DNA from: Rahnella bonaserana
Lineage (GTDB): Bacteria > Pseudomonadota > Gammaproteobacteria > Enterobacterales > Enterobacteriaceae
Length of the DNA: 64,000 nucleotides
Assembly: GCF_019049675.1 (NCBI RefSeq)
Contig: NZ_JAFMOW010000055.1
Location: 89,364-153,363 of the forward strand
Reading direction: 5' to 3'
Shown in pieces: positions 1-8,344 of this stretch. The translations under genes were made by a program, and so were the position numbers. Each line of letters begins with the position of its first letter. The stretch's first letter is position 1. Below the pieces are notes generated by a model that did not search any database, was not told where the DNA came from, and saw only the letters and a list, made by a program, of their open reading frames with translations.

Positions 1-626
1 GCGGACGACAGGCGCTTCAGGGCGTCAATTTTCATATCCAGCAAGCGGAAATGGCATTTCTGACCGGACACTCAGGCGCGGGTAAAAGTACCCTGCTCAA
101 GTTGATTTGCGGTATTGAGCGCCCGAGTGCCGGACATATTTTGTTTGGCGGCCATGACATCAGCCGTCTGAAATCCAGCGAAGTGCCGTTCCTGCGTCGT
201 CAGATCGGCATGATCTTTCAGGATCACCATCTGCTGATGGACCGCACCGTGTATGACAATGTGGCGATGCCGCTGATCATTTCCGGTGCCAGCAGTGAGG
301 ATATCCGCCGTCGTGTTTCAGCGGCGCTGGATAAAGTCGGGTTACTGGATAAAGCCAAGAATCTGCCAATTCAGCTTTCCGGCGGTGAACAACAACGTGT
401 GGGCATCGCCCGTGCGGTGGTGAACAAGCCTGCGGTGCTGCTCGCGGATGAACCTACAGGTAACCTCGATGGCGAATTGTCGGAAGGCATTTTGCGTTTA
501 TTCGAAGAATTTAACCGCGTCGGCGTCACCGTTCTGATGGCGACGCATGATGTGGGTCTGATTGCCCGTCGAAATTATCGCACGCTGACCCTGAGTCAGG
601 GGCGTATGTCGGGAGGGGTGTACTAA
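1..626 (+). CDS. ftsE: Cell division ATP-binding protein FtsE (5' end outside window)
   Basis: ATPase subunit of the FtsEX divisome complex, which couples ATP hydrolysis to activation of periplasmic cell-wall amidases at midcell. The window opens inside the gene: the frame is open from base 3 and 207 residues are visible. By comparison with E. coli FtsE (222 residues) about 14 N-terminal residues are missing. Walker A (GHSGAGKST) lies at bases 66-92, followed by the ABC signature LSGGEQQR and the Walker B stretch VLLADEPTG. The stop codon overlaps the ftsX start by one base (TAATG at 624-628), so the two are translationally coupled. Identity is very secure; only the start is unseen. Confidence 0.97.
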   Translation, partial: GRQALQGVNFHIQQAEMAFLTGHSGAGKSTLLKLICGIERPSAGHILFGGHDISRLKSSEVPFLRRQIGMIFQDHHLLMDRTVYDNVAMPLIISGASSEDIRRRVSAALDKVGLLDKAKNLPIQLSGGEQQRVGIARAVVNKPAVLLADEPTGNLDGELSEGILRLFEEFNRVGVTVLMATHDVGLIARRNYRTLTLSQGRMSGGVY

Positions 627-1606
627 TGGCGAACAGTCCGAACCCGGCGAAAACTGCAAAAAGCGCCCGTGCTGCGAAAAGTAAAGCGCTGCAGGGGGGC
701 TGGCGGGAGCAGTGGCGCTATGCGTGGATGAACGCGCTGGCTGACATGCTGCGTCAGCCGCTGGCAACACTGCTTACTGTGATGGTGATAGCCATCTCCC
801 TGACGCTGCCGAGCGTCTGTTATCTGGTGTGGAAAAACGTCAGTACCGCGGCGGAACAGTGGTATCCGACGCCGCAGCTGACCGTGTATCTCGACAAAGC
901 GCTGGATGATGATGCCGCAGAAAACGTGGTGAAAACCCTGAAAACCGAAGCGGGCGTAGATAAAGTTAACTATCTGTCCCGTGAAGAAGCGATGGGCGAA
1001 TTCCGCAACTGGTCAGGCTTTGGCGGCGCGATGGACATGCTGGAGCAAAACCCGCTGCCGGCAGTGGCTATCATCACGCCGAAAATGAATTTCCAGGATT
1101 CCGCGACACTCAACACCTTGCGCGACCGCGTCGCGGCGGTGCACGGCGTGGATGAAGTACGGATGGACGACAGCTGGTTTGCCCGTCTTGCGGCGCTAAC
1201 TGGCCTGGTCGGGCAGATTGCGGCGATGATTGGCGTCCTGATGGTGATCGCTGTCTTCCTGGTCATTGGTAACAGTGTGCGACTGAGCATCTTCAGCCGA
1301 CGCGATACCATCAACGTCATGAAGCTGATTGGCGCGACCGACGGGTTCATTTTAAGGCCATTCCTGAACGGTGGCGCGATGCTAGGTTTCACCGGCGCGT
1401 TGCTGTCGCTGATCCTCTCGGAAGTGCTGGTGCTGCGTCTTGAGAGCGTGGTGACGCAGGTGGCGCAAGTGTTCGGTACCACCTTTGACCTGCATGGTCT
1501 GGGCTGGGATGAAAGCCTGCTGCTGCTGATCGTCTCCGCCATGATTGGCTGGATTGCCGCCTGGCTGGCGACGGTACAACATTTACGGCGATTTACACCA
1601 CAGTAG
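626..1606 (+). CDS. ftsX: Cell division protein FtsX
   Basis: Inner-membrane partner of FtsE; its periplasmic domain passes the ATPase signal to EnvC and the amidases. The 326 residues show a basic cytoplasmic N-terminus rich in Lys and Ala, TM1 at about 47-68, a periplasmic domain at about 70-190, and three C-terminal TM helices at about 192-215, 242-268 and 297-316. This is the FtsX/MacB-type permease layout. It is somewhat shorter than the 352-residue E. coli protein, the difference being in the low-complexity N-terminal tail. The ATG overlaps the ftsE stop. No other gene follows in the operon before the rpoH promoter region. Confidence 0.96.
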   Translation: MANSPNPAKTAKSARAAKSKALQGGWREQWRYAWMNALADMLRQPLATLLTVMVIAISLTLPSVCYLVWKNVSTAAEQWYPTPQLTVYLDKALDDDAAENVVKTLKTEAGVDKVNYLSREEAMGEFRNWSGFGGAMDMLEQNPLPAVAIITPKMNFQDSATLNTLRDRVAAVHGVDEVRMDDSWFARLAALTGLVGQIAAMIGVLMVIAVFLVIGNSVRLSIFSRRDTINVMKLIGATDGFILRPFLNGGAMLGFTGALLSLILSEVLVLRLESVVTQVAQVFGTTFDLHGLGWDESLLLLIVSAMIGWIAAWLATVQHLRRFTPQ

Positions 1607-1927
1607 CGATAATTTGCTATAATGTTCCCCTGCTGCTCAGTCTTTGTGTACAGGGGAACAGCCGATTCTTGCTTTATCATCGTCCCATCATTTTCCTGCT
1701 TCCCTGCAATGGCACAAATTCACTATCCAATAGTCAGTCTGTCACATACAGTCTTCAGACTGTTGAATCTTTCCGTGAACTTTATGTAAAATTCGTGGTC
1801 GTAGAGCAGCGAATATGAAGGGCTCGGCGTTGCTTTGTTGTCGCCCCTTAAGGCCAGCAACGTAGCGGTATCATCCCGCAGCAACGTGGTATAAAACCTG
1901 CATTAACGTCATACATGAGAGGCTTGA
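1607..1927 (+). promoter_or_regulatory. ftsX-rpoH intergenic region with rpoH promoters and a hairpin
   Basis: This 321-base gap has no credible gene. Near its start is an inverted repeat with 10-base arms: TGTTCCCCTG (1623-1632) and CAGGGGAACA (1651-1660). It could end ftsEX transcription, but no T-run follows. TATAAT at 1618-1623 abuts the hairpin without a clear -35 partner. Further down lies a sigma-E-like promoter, annotated separately. In E. coli rpoH is read from several promoters in this gap; the multi-promoter role here is inferred by homology. Confidence 0.6.
1777..1803 (+). promoter_or_regulatory. Sigma-E-type promoter of rpoH (P3-like)
   Basis: GAACTT at 1777-1782 and GTCGTA at 1798-1803 are separated by 15 bases, with the AT-rich AAAATTC in the spacer. 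This resembles the sigma-E consensus (GGAACTT, 15-16 bases, GTCTAA) and is placed like the E. coli rpoH P3 promoter, which has GAACTT, an AAAATC-type spacer and GTCTGA. It would let envelope stress or lethal heat raise sigma-32. The -10 half is imperfect. Confidence 0.65.
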
Positions 1928-2785
1928 ATGACCAAAGAAATGCGCACTTTAGCATTAGTACCCCAAGGTAGCCTGGAAGCCTATGTTCGGGCCGCCAATG
2001 CCTATCCTATGCTCACCGCAGAGGAAGAACGGGCGCTGGCTGAACGGCTGCATTACGACGGTGACCTGGAAGCAGCGAAAGAGCTGATCCTATCTCACCT
2101 GCGCTTTGTTGCTCACATTGCCCGTAACTATTCAGGCTACGGTTTGCCACAGGCAGACCTTATCCAGGAAGGGAATATCGGCCTGATGAAAGCGGTTCGC
2201 CGTTTTAATCCGGAAGTCGGTGTGCGTCTGGTATCCTTTGCCGTGCATTGGATCAAAGCAGAAATTCACGAATATGTGCTGCGTAACTGGCGCATTGTGA
2301 AAGTCGCCACCACCAAAGCGCAGCGTAAGCTGTTCTTCAACCTGCGTAAAAACAAACAGCGTCTGGGCTGGTTCAGTCACGACGAAGTGGAGCACGTTGC
2401 CCGTGAACTGGGTGTGACCAGCAAAGATGTGCTGGAAATGGAATCACGCATGGCCGCACAGGACATGACGTTTGATCCGACCCCGGACGATGAACCACGC
2501 GACGGCGCAGCGATGGCACCGATGCTGTATCTGCAAGACAAGAGTTCTGACTTTGCAGAAACCATCGAAGAAGATAACTGGGATCAGGACGCGACCGACA
2601 AACTTTCCTCTGCAATGGAAGGTCTGGACGAACGCAGCCAGGATATCATCCGTGCCCGCTGGTTAGACGACGAAAACAAGTCAACCTTGCAGGAACTGGC
2701 CGATAAATACGGTGTGTCCGCAGAACGTGTTCGTCAGCTGGAAAAGAACGCAATGAAAAAACTGCGTATGGCAATCGAAGCCTGA
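1928..2785 (+). CDS. rpoH: Heat-shock sigma factor sigma-32 (RpoH)
   Basis: Alternative sigma factor that directs RNA polymerase to heat-shock promoters. The 285 residues match the E. coli length. Region 2 ([17 protein letters not shown], about 78-93) is followed by the family-specific RpoH box [10 protein letters not shown] at 132-141. The C-terminal region 4 helix-turn-helix ([19 protein letters not shown]) spans about 254-272. The start has an upstream GAGAGG Shine-Dalgarno. In E. coli translation is controlled by a thermosensitive structure formed by the leader and early codons; the early coding sequence is conserved enough that the same is likely, but the fold was not computed. A strong terminator follows. 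Confidence 0.98.
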   Translation: MTKEMRTLALVPQGSLEAYVRAANAYPMLTAEEERALAERLHYDGDLEAAKELILSHLRFVAHIARNYSGYGLPQADLIQEGNIGLMKAVRRFNPEVGVRLVSFAVHWIKAEIHEYVLRNWRIVKVATTKAQRKLFFNLRKNKQRLGWFSHDEVEHVARELGVTSKDVLEMESRMAAQDMTFDPTPDDEPRDGAAMAPMLYLQDKSSDFAETIEEDNWDQDATDKLSSAMEGLDERSQDIIRARWLDDENKSTLQELADKYGVSAERVRQLEKNAMKKLRMAIEA

Positions 2786-2819
2786 TACCTGTCAGATAGA
2801 GTTTGAGACCATACTACGA

Positions 2820-2848
2820 CGAGCCCCTGTGAGGGCTCGTTTTTTTTT
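2820..2848 (+). terminator. Rho-independent terminator of rpoH
   Basis: Perfect 7-bp stem CGAGCCC (2820-2826) / GGGCTCG (2833-2839) with a 6-base loop, followed by nine T residues. Confidence 0.93.
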
Positions 2849-3168
2849 GCCCTTTTAATGCTCCTGTGATTCAGGTACACGATTTATCCTCAAAAGAAGC
2901 CAATCATCCCCGTTACTAGCTCTATTATTTTCATGCTATCCGTTTTTAAACATAATTGAGATCTCAGATGAGACCTGATTTTATTTATGGAAATAATATA
3001 CCACCCCTCGTTCTATATAAATTAATGATTTTATAATCTTGTTGATTGTTTAATTTCATTTCATTCATGGCATGTATAATCTATATTACGGATGTACGCC
3101 AGAAAGAACATTCTTGATCTTAATGTATAAGAGAAATTGATACTAAGCGGTTGATTAATAGAGGTTGT

Positions 3169-3201
3169 AAAATAAATAGATCGTCAGGATCTATTTATTT
3201 T
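3169..3201. repeat. 14-bp perfect inverted repeat in the rpoH-autotransporter gap
   Basis: AAAATAAATAGATC (3169-3182) and GATCTATTTATTTT (3188-3201) are perfect complements around the 5-base loop GTCAG. The 590-base gap at 2786-3375 is very AT-rich and holds no recognisable gene. The hairpin lies about 175 bases before the autotransporter start. It could be an operator, a structure in the leader RNA, or the terminator of an unseen short transcript. Confidence 0.7.
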
Positions 3202-3264
3202 GTTGTTGTTTTAAAGCGGGAGGATTTATTTTTGCTTTTAGAATTACTGTGTGTGTTTCCAATT

Positions 3265-3282
3265 AGTGATGGTGATCACCAT
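3265..3282. promoter_or_regulatory. Palindromic site upstream of the autotransporter, possible CRP site
   Basis: ATGGTGATCACCAT at 3269-3282 is a perfect 14-base palindrome. In a register shifted by four bases, AGTGA-N6-TCACC (3265-3280) matches eight of ten positions of the CRP half-sites TGTGA-N6-TCACA. It lies about 95 bases before the start codon, a plausible activator position. Which protein binds is unknown. Confidence 0.4.
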
Positions 3283-3375
3283 TTAATAATGCAGAGGAAC
3301 TGATGTGGCCGAAATTTATTTGAAGGTGGCTATGAGGAATGCGCATTATTTTTAGAAAGCAAAAAGGATTTATTT

Positions 3376-6300
3376 ATGAAAACCTTGTCTTTATGTATTA
3401 GTTTCGCACTGGCAACACCGTTGGCCTTTGCCGAAACCACGCCGGTAAAAGCAGGAATGACTCAGCCTTGCCCGAAAGACATTTCAACATTAAGTGAAGC
3501 GCAAAAGAAATTACTACCAGAGTCCTGTAAAACCAGCGGACTCACCGAAAAGCAATGGTGGATAACGGGAGGTGCTGCGACGGCCATTGTCGCGGGTATC
3601 GCTATTGCCGCAGGTAGCGGTGGAGGCGGCGGCGATGATGGCGGTGGGGGTGATACGCCGGTTCCACCAGATGATGGACCTGTACCGCCGGATGATGGAC
3701 CCGTGCCGCCAGATGATATTCCGGATGAACCCGTTGCAATAACCACCACGTATCCCAATGGTTTGTCCGTCACCATGATCCCAGGTGCTTCTACCGCAAC
3801 CCTGACGTTAGAGGGTGATTCAATGGAGGCGTCAAAACAGCCTGATGGTTCATGGCTAATTACCGATCCTGATACCAAAGCCACTTACATTGCCAAGGTG
3901 TTCGACCCCGCGACGGGGGCGATTACCGGCTACAGCCCTGATAAAAGAAAGATATGGGCGCTGGATGGTACAACCCCAACAGGGGTGAAGAAGTGGGTGA
4001 TGGACTACCGCATACTGATAAATAAAAGCGGGGAAATATCCATTGCAAATAATGATGAAATTCCAAATGATGAAGTGCTTGATTTAAAATCCGGCAGTTT
4101 GCCTTTCCTGGGGATAAATCAGGGAATGCTGAATATGGATTATTATGAGGCAGATTCGGGGAATGCGACCAAAATTATCGTGGGAGATAATGCTGCCTTG
4201 TATAATTCAGGGACGATGAATCTTACATTACACAAAGATTTTAGCGATCCGTATTACTTATACAGTTCTCATCGGACCGGAATATCCTTATCGGCAGGCT
4301 CCACGCTCTATAACTCCTCCACAGGGACAATAAATGTTAACAACTTTTTCTCAATTTTATCCTCTGTGCAGGCGGATAAAAAATCCACTTTTATTAATGA
4401 GGGTGTCATTAATGCCAGCGTGGATGAAGAACTGACGGCGGCAATACTCAATGATGGTTATCCGGAATCGGCAACGCCGGGCGTCGGTGCGCTTTTTCAA
4501 TCGATGGGAGAAAGTGCTGATTCAGTCTGGATAAACAACGGCACGATCAACGCTAATGATGGCTATACCGTTTATAGCTCCGGCGATAATGTTTCTGCTG
4601 TTAATAACGGTGCGATTAATGTTGTTCAGGGAGAGCTGAGTGCTGATCTGGATTATGACGCGGTAATTTATGTCGGTTCTGAAGGCACCTCTTCAGGGAC
4701 TTTCACCAATAACGGGGTGATCACCGTCGATAGTCTGGATAACAGTGAAACCGTGGTCATGCAAACGTCGTCTGGCACCATTGTCAACGGGATGACGGGG
4801 GTCATAAACCTGGGATCACCGGATAAAAGCGCTGCTGAAAATGGCACGGGTATGACAGCGATGAAGGTCACTGATGATGCAGGTACTGCCATCAATCAGG
4901 GCACCATTAATATTTATTCCTATGATGCCTATGTTTTCGACAGGAGCGGTTCTGAGGCGACACTGATTAATACGGGCGTCATCAATGTGGCTCCCGACGT
5001 CATTAACTGGACGCTGGTCAAGGGCGAAGAGGACTCAGTGGTTCAGGATGGGCGAAATACGCTCAGCAACTATACCATCGGGACGACGGCTGACGGGACG
5101 GCAGGAACGATGACAGTAAATAACGCTGATATTGTCGATGTTTCCGTCGATACCGGCTTTACAGCCGGAACAGATGCAAAAACCGAAACTTTCCAGGACG
5201 TCTTCGTCGGTGAGGATATTCAGGGCACTGAAAATGTCAAGTCAGACAGTGTTGTCTGGACGGCAGATGCGGAAGTGGATGAAAACGGGAATGTCGATGT
5301 CACGATGACCAAAAATGGCTATCAGGATGTCGTGAAAGAAGATGATGGCTTGCAGGATATGGCCGCGACGCTGGAAGAAAACTATACCAATAATGCGTTG
5401 TACAACAGTCTCAATTTGGGTACGGCTGCAGAAGTCGATAACGCGATGCGTCAGCTCTCAGGCGCGAATGCGACCTCAGCGTTTAAGGAAGCCCGCGTGT
5501 TGAGTCAGCGTTTCAATATGCTGGCTGACAATGCCATCGTCATGCCTTCCGGGTTTGCTTTTAATCTGGTGGACAAACACGACAAACGTGCGGAACTGGG
5601 CAATGATACCCGTTACGACATGATGGCACTGAGCCAGAGCTTTATGCTGAATACAAACCAGAAAATGCAGATTCAATATGGTATCGCGCGCCTGGACGGT
5701 GACGGTATAGATGGCAGACAAAAGGCGGGTGACAACGGATTAACCGGCGGTTACAGCCAGTTTTTCGGCCTGAACCACAGTCTTGATCTGGGGGATGGTC
5801 TGACCCTGACCAATGCCTTGCGTTACGATGTCCATCAACTGGAAAGCAACCGAAGTATTAATTACTCGGGTGTTAACCAGACGGCAGATTCAGATAACAG
5901 TCAGCAATACGTAGAGTGGCGTAGCCAGTTCAGTAAAGGCTTTACGGTCGCAGAGGGCCTGAGCCTGACGCCGGGTGCGGGGCTGAAACTGCGCCATACC
6001 TCGAACGACAGCTACAGCGAACGCGGGGCTGGCGACTTCAACCTGACGATGGATGCCAGTGAGGAAACAGCCGTTGATGCCCTGCTGGGCGTGAAAATGA
6101 AATATACAGGCGCTGACGGTTGGGCGGTAAATGCCCTGCTCGAGGGGGGCCCAAATATCAGCTATGACCAGTCTGCGCAAACTGCCTCATTGCAGGGAGC
6201 TGGCAACTCACAGTTCAGGGTAGACAGCGAGCAGAAAGGGGGCGGTGTGAATGGGGTGGCGTCACTGGGAGTGAGTTATTCTGGCGATGTAAGCCATCTT

Positions 6301-6378
6301 TCATTCGATGCTTATCAGTGGAAAGAGGACGGCATCAGCGACAAAGGTATTTTGCTTAACTATAAGTACAAATTCTAA
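3376..6378 (+). CDS. Autotransporter with beta-helical passenger (type Va)
   Basis: Predicted surface protein of 1000 residues that exports its own passenger through a C-terminal barrel. A Sec signal peptide covers about 1-19, ending LAFA. An odd hydrophobic Gly/Ala-rich segment (WWITGGAATAIVAGIAIA) starts near residue 55. It leads into a Gly/Asp tract and a threefold PVPPDDG-type linker. Residues of about 150-600 carry recurring short strands such as NNGTIN, NEGVIN, NNGAIN and NQGTIN, typical of beta-helix passengers. The last roughly 290 residues look like an autotransporter beta-barrel and end in aromatic YKYKF, the usual outer-membrane signature. AAGG lies 8 bases before the ATG. No protease or adhesin motif was recognised, so the passenger's function is unknown. 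Flanking DNA is AT-rich and E. coli has no such gene here, suggesting acquisition. Confidence 0.88.
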   Translation: MKTLSLCISFALATPLAFAETTPVKAGMTQPCPKDISTLSEAQKKLLPESCKTSGLTEKQWWITGGAATAIVAGIAIAAGSGGGGGDDGGGGDTPVPPDDGPVPPDDGPVPPDDIPDEPVAITTTYPNGLSVTMIPGASTATLTLEGDSMEASKQPDGSWLITDPDTKATYIAKVFDPATGAITGYSPDKRKIWALDGTTPTGVKKWVMDYRILINKSGEISIANNDEIPNDEVLDLKSGSLPFLGINQGMLNMDYYEADSGNATKIIVGDNAALYNSGTMNLTLHKDFSDPYYLYSSHRTGISLSAGSTLYNSSTGTINVNNFFSILSSVQADKKSTFINEGVINASVDEELTAAILNDGYPESATPGVGALFQSMGESADSVWINNGTINANDGYTVYSSGDNVSAVNNGAINVVQGELSADLDYDAVIYVGSEGTSSGTFTNNGVITVDSLDNSETVVMQTSSGTIVNGMTGVINLGSPDKSAAENGTGMTAMKVTDDAGTAINQGTINIYSYDAYVFDRSGSEATLINTGVINVAPDVINWTLVKGEEDSVVQDGRNTLSNYTIGTTADGTAGTMTVNNADIVDVSVDTGFTAGTDAKTETFQDVFVGEDIQGTENVKSDSVVWTADAEVDENGNVDVTMTKNGYQDVVKEDDGLQDMAATLEENYTNNALYNSLNLGTAAEVDNAMRQLSGANATSAFKEARVLSQRFNMLADNAIVMPSGFAFNLVDKHDKRAELGNDTRYDMMALSQSFMLNTNQKMQIQYGIARLDGDGIDGRQKAGDNGLTGGYSQFFGLNHSLDLGDGLTLTNALRYDVHQLESNRSINYSGVNQTADSDNSQQYVEWRSQFSKGFTVAEGLSLTPGAGLKLRHTSNDSYSERGAGDFNLTMDASEETAVDALLGVKMKYTGADGWAVNALLEGGPNISYDQSAQTASLQGAGNSQFRVDSEQKGGGVNGVASLGVSYSGDVSHLSFDAYQWKEDGISDKGILLNYKYKF

Positions 6379-6412
6379 GAATATTGCTGACGTCCTGACC
6401 GTTTGTCTGTGT

Positions 6413-6439
6413 AAAGCGACCTGCGTGGTCGCTTTTTTT
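6413..6439 (+). terminator. Rho-independent terminator of the autotransporter gene
   Basis: Stem AAAGCGACC (6413-6421) / GGTCGCTTT (6427-6435), 5-base loop, T-run to 6439. Confidence 0.9.
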
Positions 6440-6473
6440 ATACCTGTAATTTCACTCTGCGTGCGTTTTTCTG

Positions 6474-6489
6474 TTCCAGTATATTGGAA
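6474..6489. promoter_or_regulatory. Operator copy 1, TTCCA-N6-TGGAA
   Basis: TTCCAGTATATTGGAA, an interrupted palindrome with 5-base arms. First of three near-identical sites before and over the start of the IclR-family gene; IclR-type regulators bind such sites as dimers and usually repress themselves. Its centre is 53 bases from copy 2, about five helical turns, so bound dimers would face the same side of the DNA. Confidence 0.65.
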
Positions 6490-6526
6490 TTGATATTGCC
6501 AGTTCCCTTTTTAAATCATTCATTTA

Positions 6527-6542
6527 TTCCAGCATATTGGAA
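6527..6542. promoter_or_regulatory. Operator copy 2, TTCCA-N6-TGGAA
   Basis: TTCCAGCATATTGGAA. Identical to copy 1 except for one base in the spacer (GCATAT against GTATAT), and therefore the best guide to the consensus. Confidence 0.65.
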
Positions 6543-6634
6543 AAAACATTATTAAGGAGAACCCAATCACAGACGCATTAACGGCTCCTGTTTTCTCTTC
6601 ACCTTTGCCTCTATAACGTGTCCATCTCAACAGA

Positions 6635-7417
6635 ATGGATTCCAGCATGATGGAATTAACCCCGAAATCTAAAGTTCCGGCGCTCACCCGGGCCATTGCC
6701 ATTCTCGACATTATTTCCCGGCAAGGGCAGTGCAATGCAAATCAACTGGTCAGTGAACTGGGGATGCCTAAAAGCACGGTGTATCTGCTGCTCGAAGAAC
6801 TAAAAAACCAGCGTTTAATCACCCAGTCACATGCCGGTAACTATCGCCTCGGGCTCAGGTTGCTGGAGCTGGGCAGTCAGGTGTCCCGTCAGCTCGATTT
6901 ACGCAATGTCGCCCTCCCGCATCTGAAAATGTTGATGCAGGACACCGGGCTTCTTTGTCATCTCGGGGTGCTGGATGGGGATACACCGATTTACCTGATC
7001 AAAGTCGAAAGCCAGTCGAATATTCAGGTTCGCACCTGGGAAGGGAAACGCTTATCCCTGTGCCGGTCTTCGCTGGGCAAGTGCCTGCTGACCTGGTGTG
7101 ACCGGGAAAGGCAAGACGCGCTGATTGCGGCACTGGAATTCCATCCTGTACAGCCCAATTCCCTGACCAGCTCGGCGCAGCTTCGCAGGGCATTACAACA
7201 AATCCATCAGCGCGGATGGGCTTTCGATGATGAAGAAGATGTGGCGAATATTCGCTGTATCAGCGCGCCGGTGTTCAATGCGGCGCATCGCGTCACGGCA
7301 GCGATTTCCGTCGTGGGAACCACCCTGCATGTCATGCCGGAAAATGTCGACTCGCTGGCTGACAGGGTAAAAAAAACCGCCTGGGAAATCTCCAGGGATC
7401 TGGGCTACAAAGCATAA
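6635..7417 (+). CDS. rhmR: IclR-family regulator of L-rhamnonate catabolism (RhmR-like)
   Basis: Transcription factor of 260 residues with an N-terminal winged helix-turn-helix at about 15-75 (NQLVSELGMPKSTVYLLLEEL) and a C-terminal IclR effector domain at about 90-255. It is the first gene of a co-directional run with a DapA-family aldolase, rhmD and rhmT. E. coli has an IclR regulator (YfaX/RhmR) next to rhmD and rhmT, so the same role is inferred. Three operator-like palindromes lie at its front, the third covering its first codons. The start is uncertain: ATG 6635 has no clear Shine-Dalgarno, and ATG codons at 6647 and 6650 are alternatives that would put the third operator in the leader. 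Confidence 0.85.
   Translation: MDSSMMELTPKSKVPALTRAIAILDIISRQGQCNANQLVSELGMPKSTVYLLLEELKNQRLITQSHAGNYRLGLRLLELGSQVSRQLDLRNVALPHLKMLMQDTGLLCHLGVLDGDTPIYLIKVESQSNIQVRTWEGKRLSLCRSSLGKCLLTWCDRERQDALIAALEFHPVQPNSLTSSAQLRRALQQIHQRGWAFDDEEDVANIRCISAPVFNAAHRVTAAISVVGTTLHVMPENVDSLADRVKKTAWEISRDLGYKA
6640..6655. promoter_or_regulatory. Operator copy 3, overlapping the regulator start codons
   Basis: TTCCAGCATGATGGAA. Same arms and a related spacer to copies 1 and 2, centred 113 bases beyond copy 2. It lies over the first codons of the IclR gene and contains the in-frame ATGATG. Binding here could block initiation or elongation, which fits autorepression. Confidence 0.6.
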
Positions 7418-7424
7418 GGAATCA

Positions 7425-8330
7425 ATGATGTTACGACCTTCAGGAGTCATCAGCGCCATGTTAACCCCCTGGAAAGCAGGGAAGCCAGACATGGACATGT
7501 TGCGGAAAATTGTCGATTTTCAGATAGCGGGAGGCATCAGCGCCTTATTCCCGGTGAGTTCGGTTGGCGAAGCCGGATATATGGACGCTGCGCAAAAGCA
7601 GGCTGTCGTGGAAACGGTGGTCAGCCAGGCAAAGGGTCGTGTGCCCGTCTGGGCGGGGATCCCGGCGACCACGCCAGACGAAAGCATCGCACTGGCGCAT
7701 GCGGCTGAGCGCGCCGGTGCCAGTGGTGTTGTGCTGATGCCGCCTTCGTTTTACCACTACGATGCTGCGACTCTCACTGCTGTTTTCCGACAGGTTGCCA
7801 GCGCGGTGAACCTGCCGTTATGCCTGTACAACATTCCATTTTTTGCCGATTCGCTGAGCGCAGAAAGTGCCGCGGAACTGGCGGCGCATCCGAACATTGT
7901 CGGCATAAAAGACTCCAGCGGCGACGCGGTGGGCCTGATGAAAATGCTGGCATTCTGTCCGCAAGCCGATAGGGATTTTTCGGTAATGACCGGCCGTGAA
8001 GAATTTCTCTTTTCCGCGCTGTGCGCCGGTGCATCAGGAAGTGTGACGGCGACTGCCGGGGTTTTACCTGAAATCATGCGTAAAATTTATGATCTTTTCC
8101 ACGCAGGAAAAATCGCCGAAGCGAAGGCATTGCAATTTGCCGCACTACCGGTGATGTCGATGATGGCGTCATTGCCTTTCCCGCTGGGATATAAACTGGG
8201 GATGTCATTACGCGGTTTCCCGCTGGGCGAGAATAAAGTTCCGCTTTCAGAAGAAGTCATGCAAAGAATAGATAGTTTAAGTCAATCTCTGAATAAAGAA
8301 ATTACCTCTCTACTTACCCTGATAAAATAA
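7425..8330 (+). CDS. DapA/N-acetylneuraminate-lyase family aldolase, probable 2-keto-3-deoxy-L-rhamnonate aldolase
   Basis: Class I (Schiff-base) aldolase of 301 residues in the dihydrodipicolinate synthase superfamily. The Schiff-base lysine is K162 in [11 protein letters not shown] and the conserved tyrosine is Y135 in LYNIPFF, both at the expected places on the barrel. It begins 7 bases after the regulator stop. ATG 7425 or 7428 could initiate; AAGGA at 7416-7420 is better spaced for 7428. It is unlikely to be the biosynthetic DapA, given the operon and the [13 protein letters not shown] active-site loop. Lying before rhmD, it probably cleaves the 2-keto-3-deoxy acid made by RhmD. E. coli uses an unrelated metal-dependent HpcH-type aldolase (RhmA) for that step, so this assignment rests on context. 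Confidence 0.75.
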   Translation: MMLRPSGVISAMLTPWKAGKPDMDMLRKIVDFQIAGGISALFPVSSVGEAGYMDAAQKQAVVETVVSQAKGRVPVWAGIPATTPDESIALAHAAERAGASGVVLMPPSFYHYDAATLTAVFRQVASAVNLPLCLYNIPFFADSLSAESAAELAAHPNIVGIKDSSGDAVGLMKMLAFCPQADRDFSVMTGREEFLFSALCAGASGSVTATAGVLPEIMRKIYDLFHAGKIAEAKALQFAALPVMSMMASLPFPLGYKLGMSLRGFPLGENKVPLSEEVMQRIDSLSQSLNKEITSLLTLIK

Positions 8331-8344
8331 ACGGAGTTTATATT

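Noticed and set aside
1618..1623. Perfect TATAAT just after ftsX
   Set aside because: No -35 hexamer at 16-18 bases; TTTACA at 1592 is 20 bases away. Kept only as a remark on the intergenic region.
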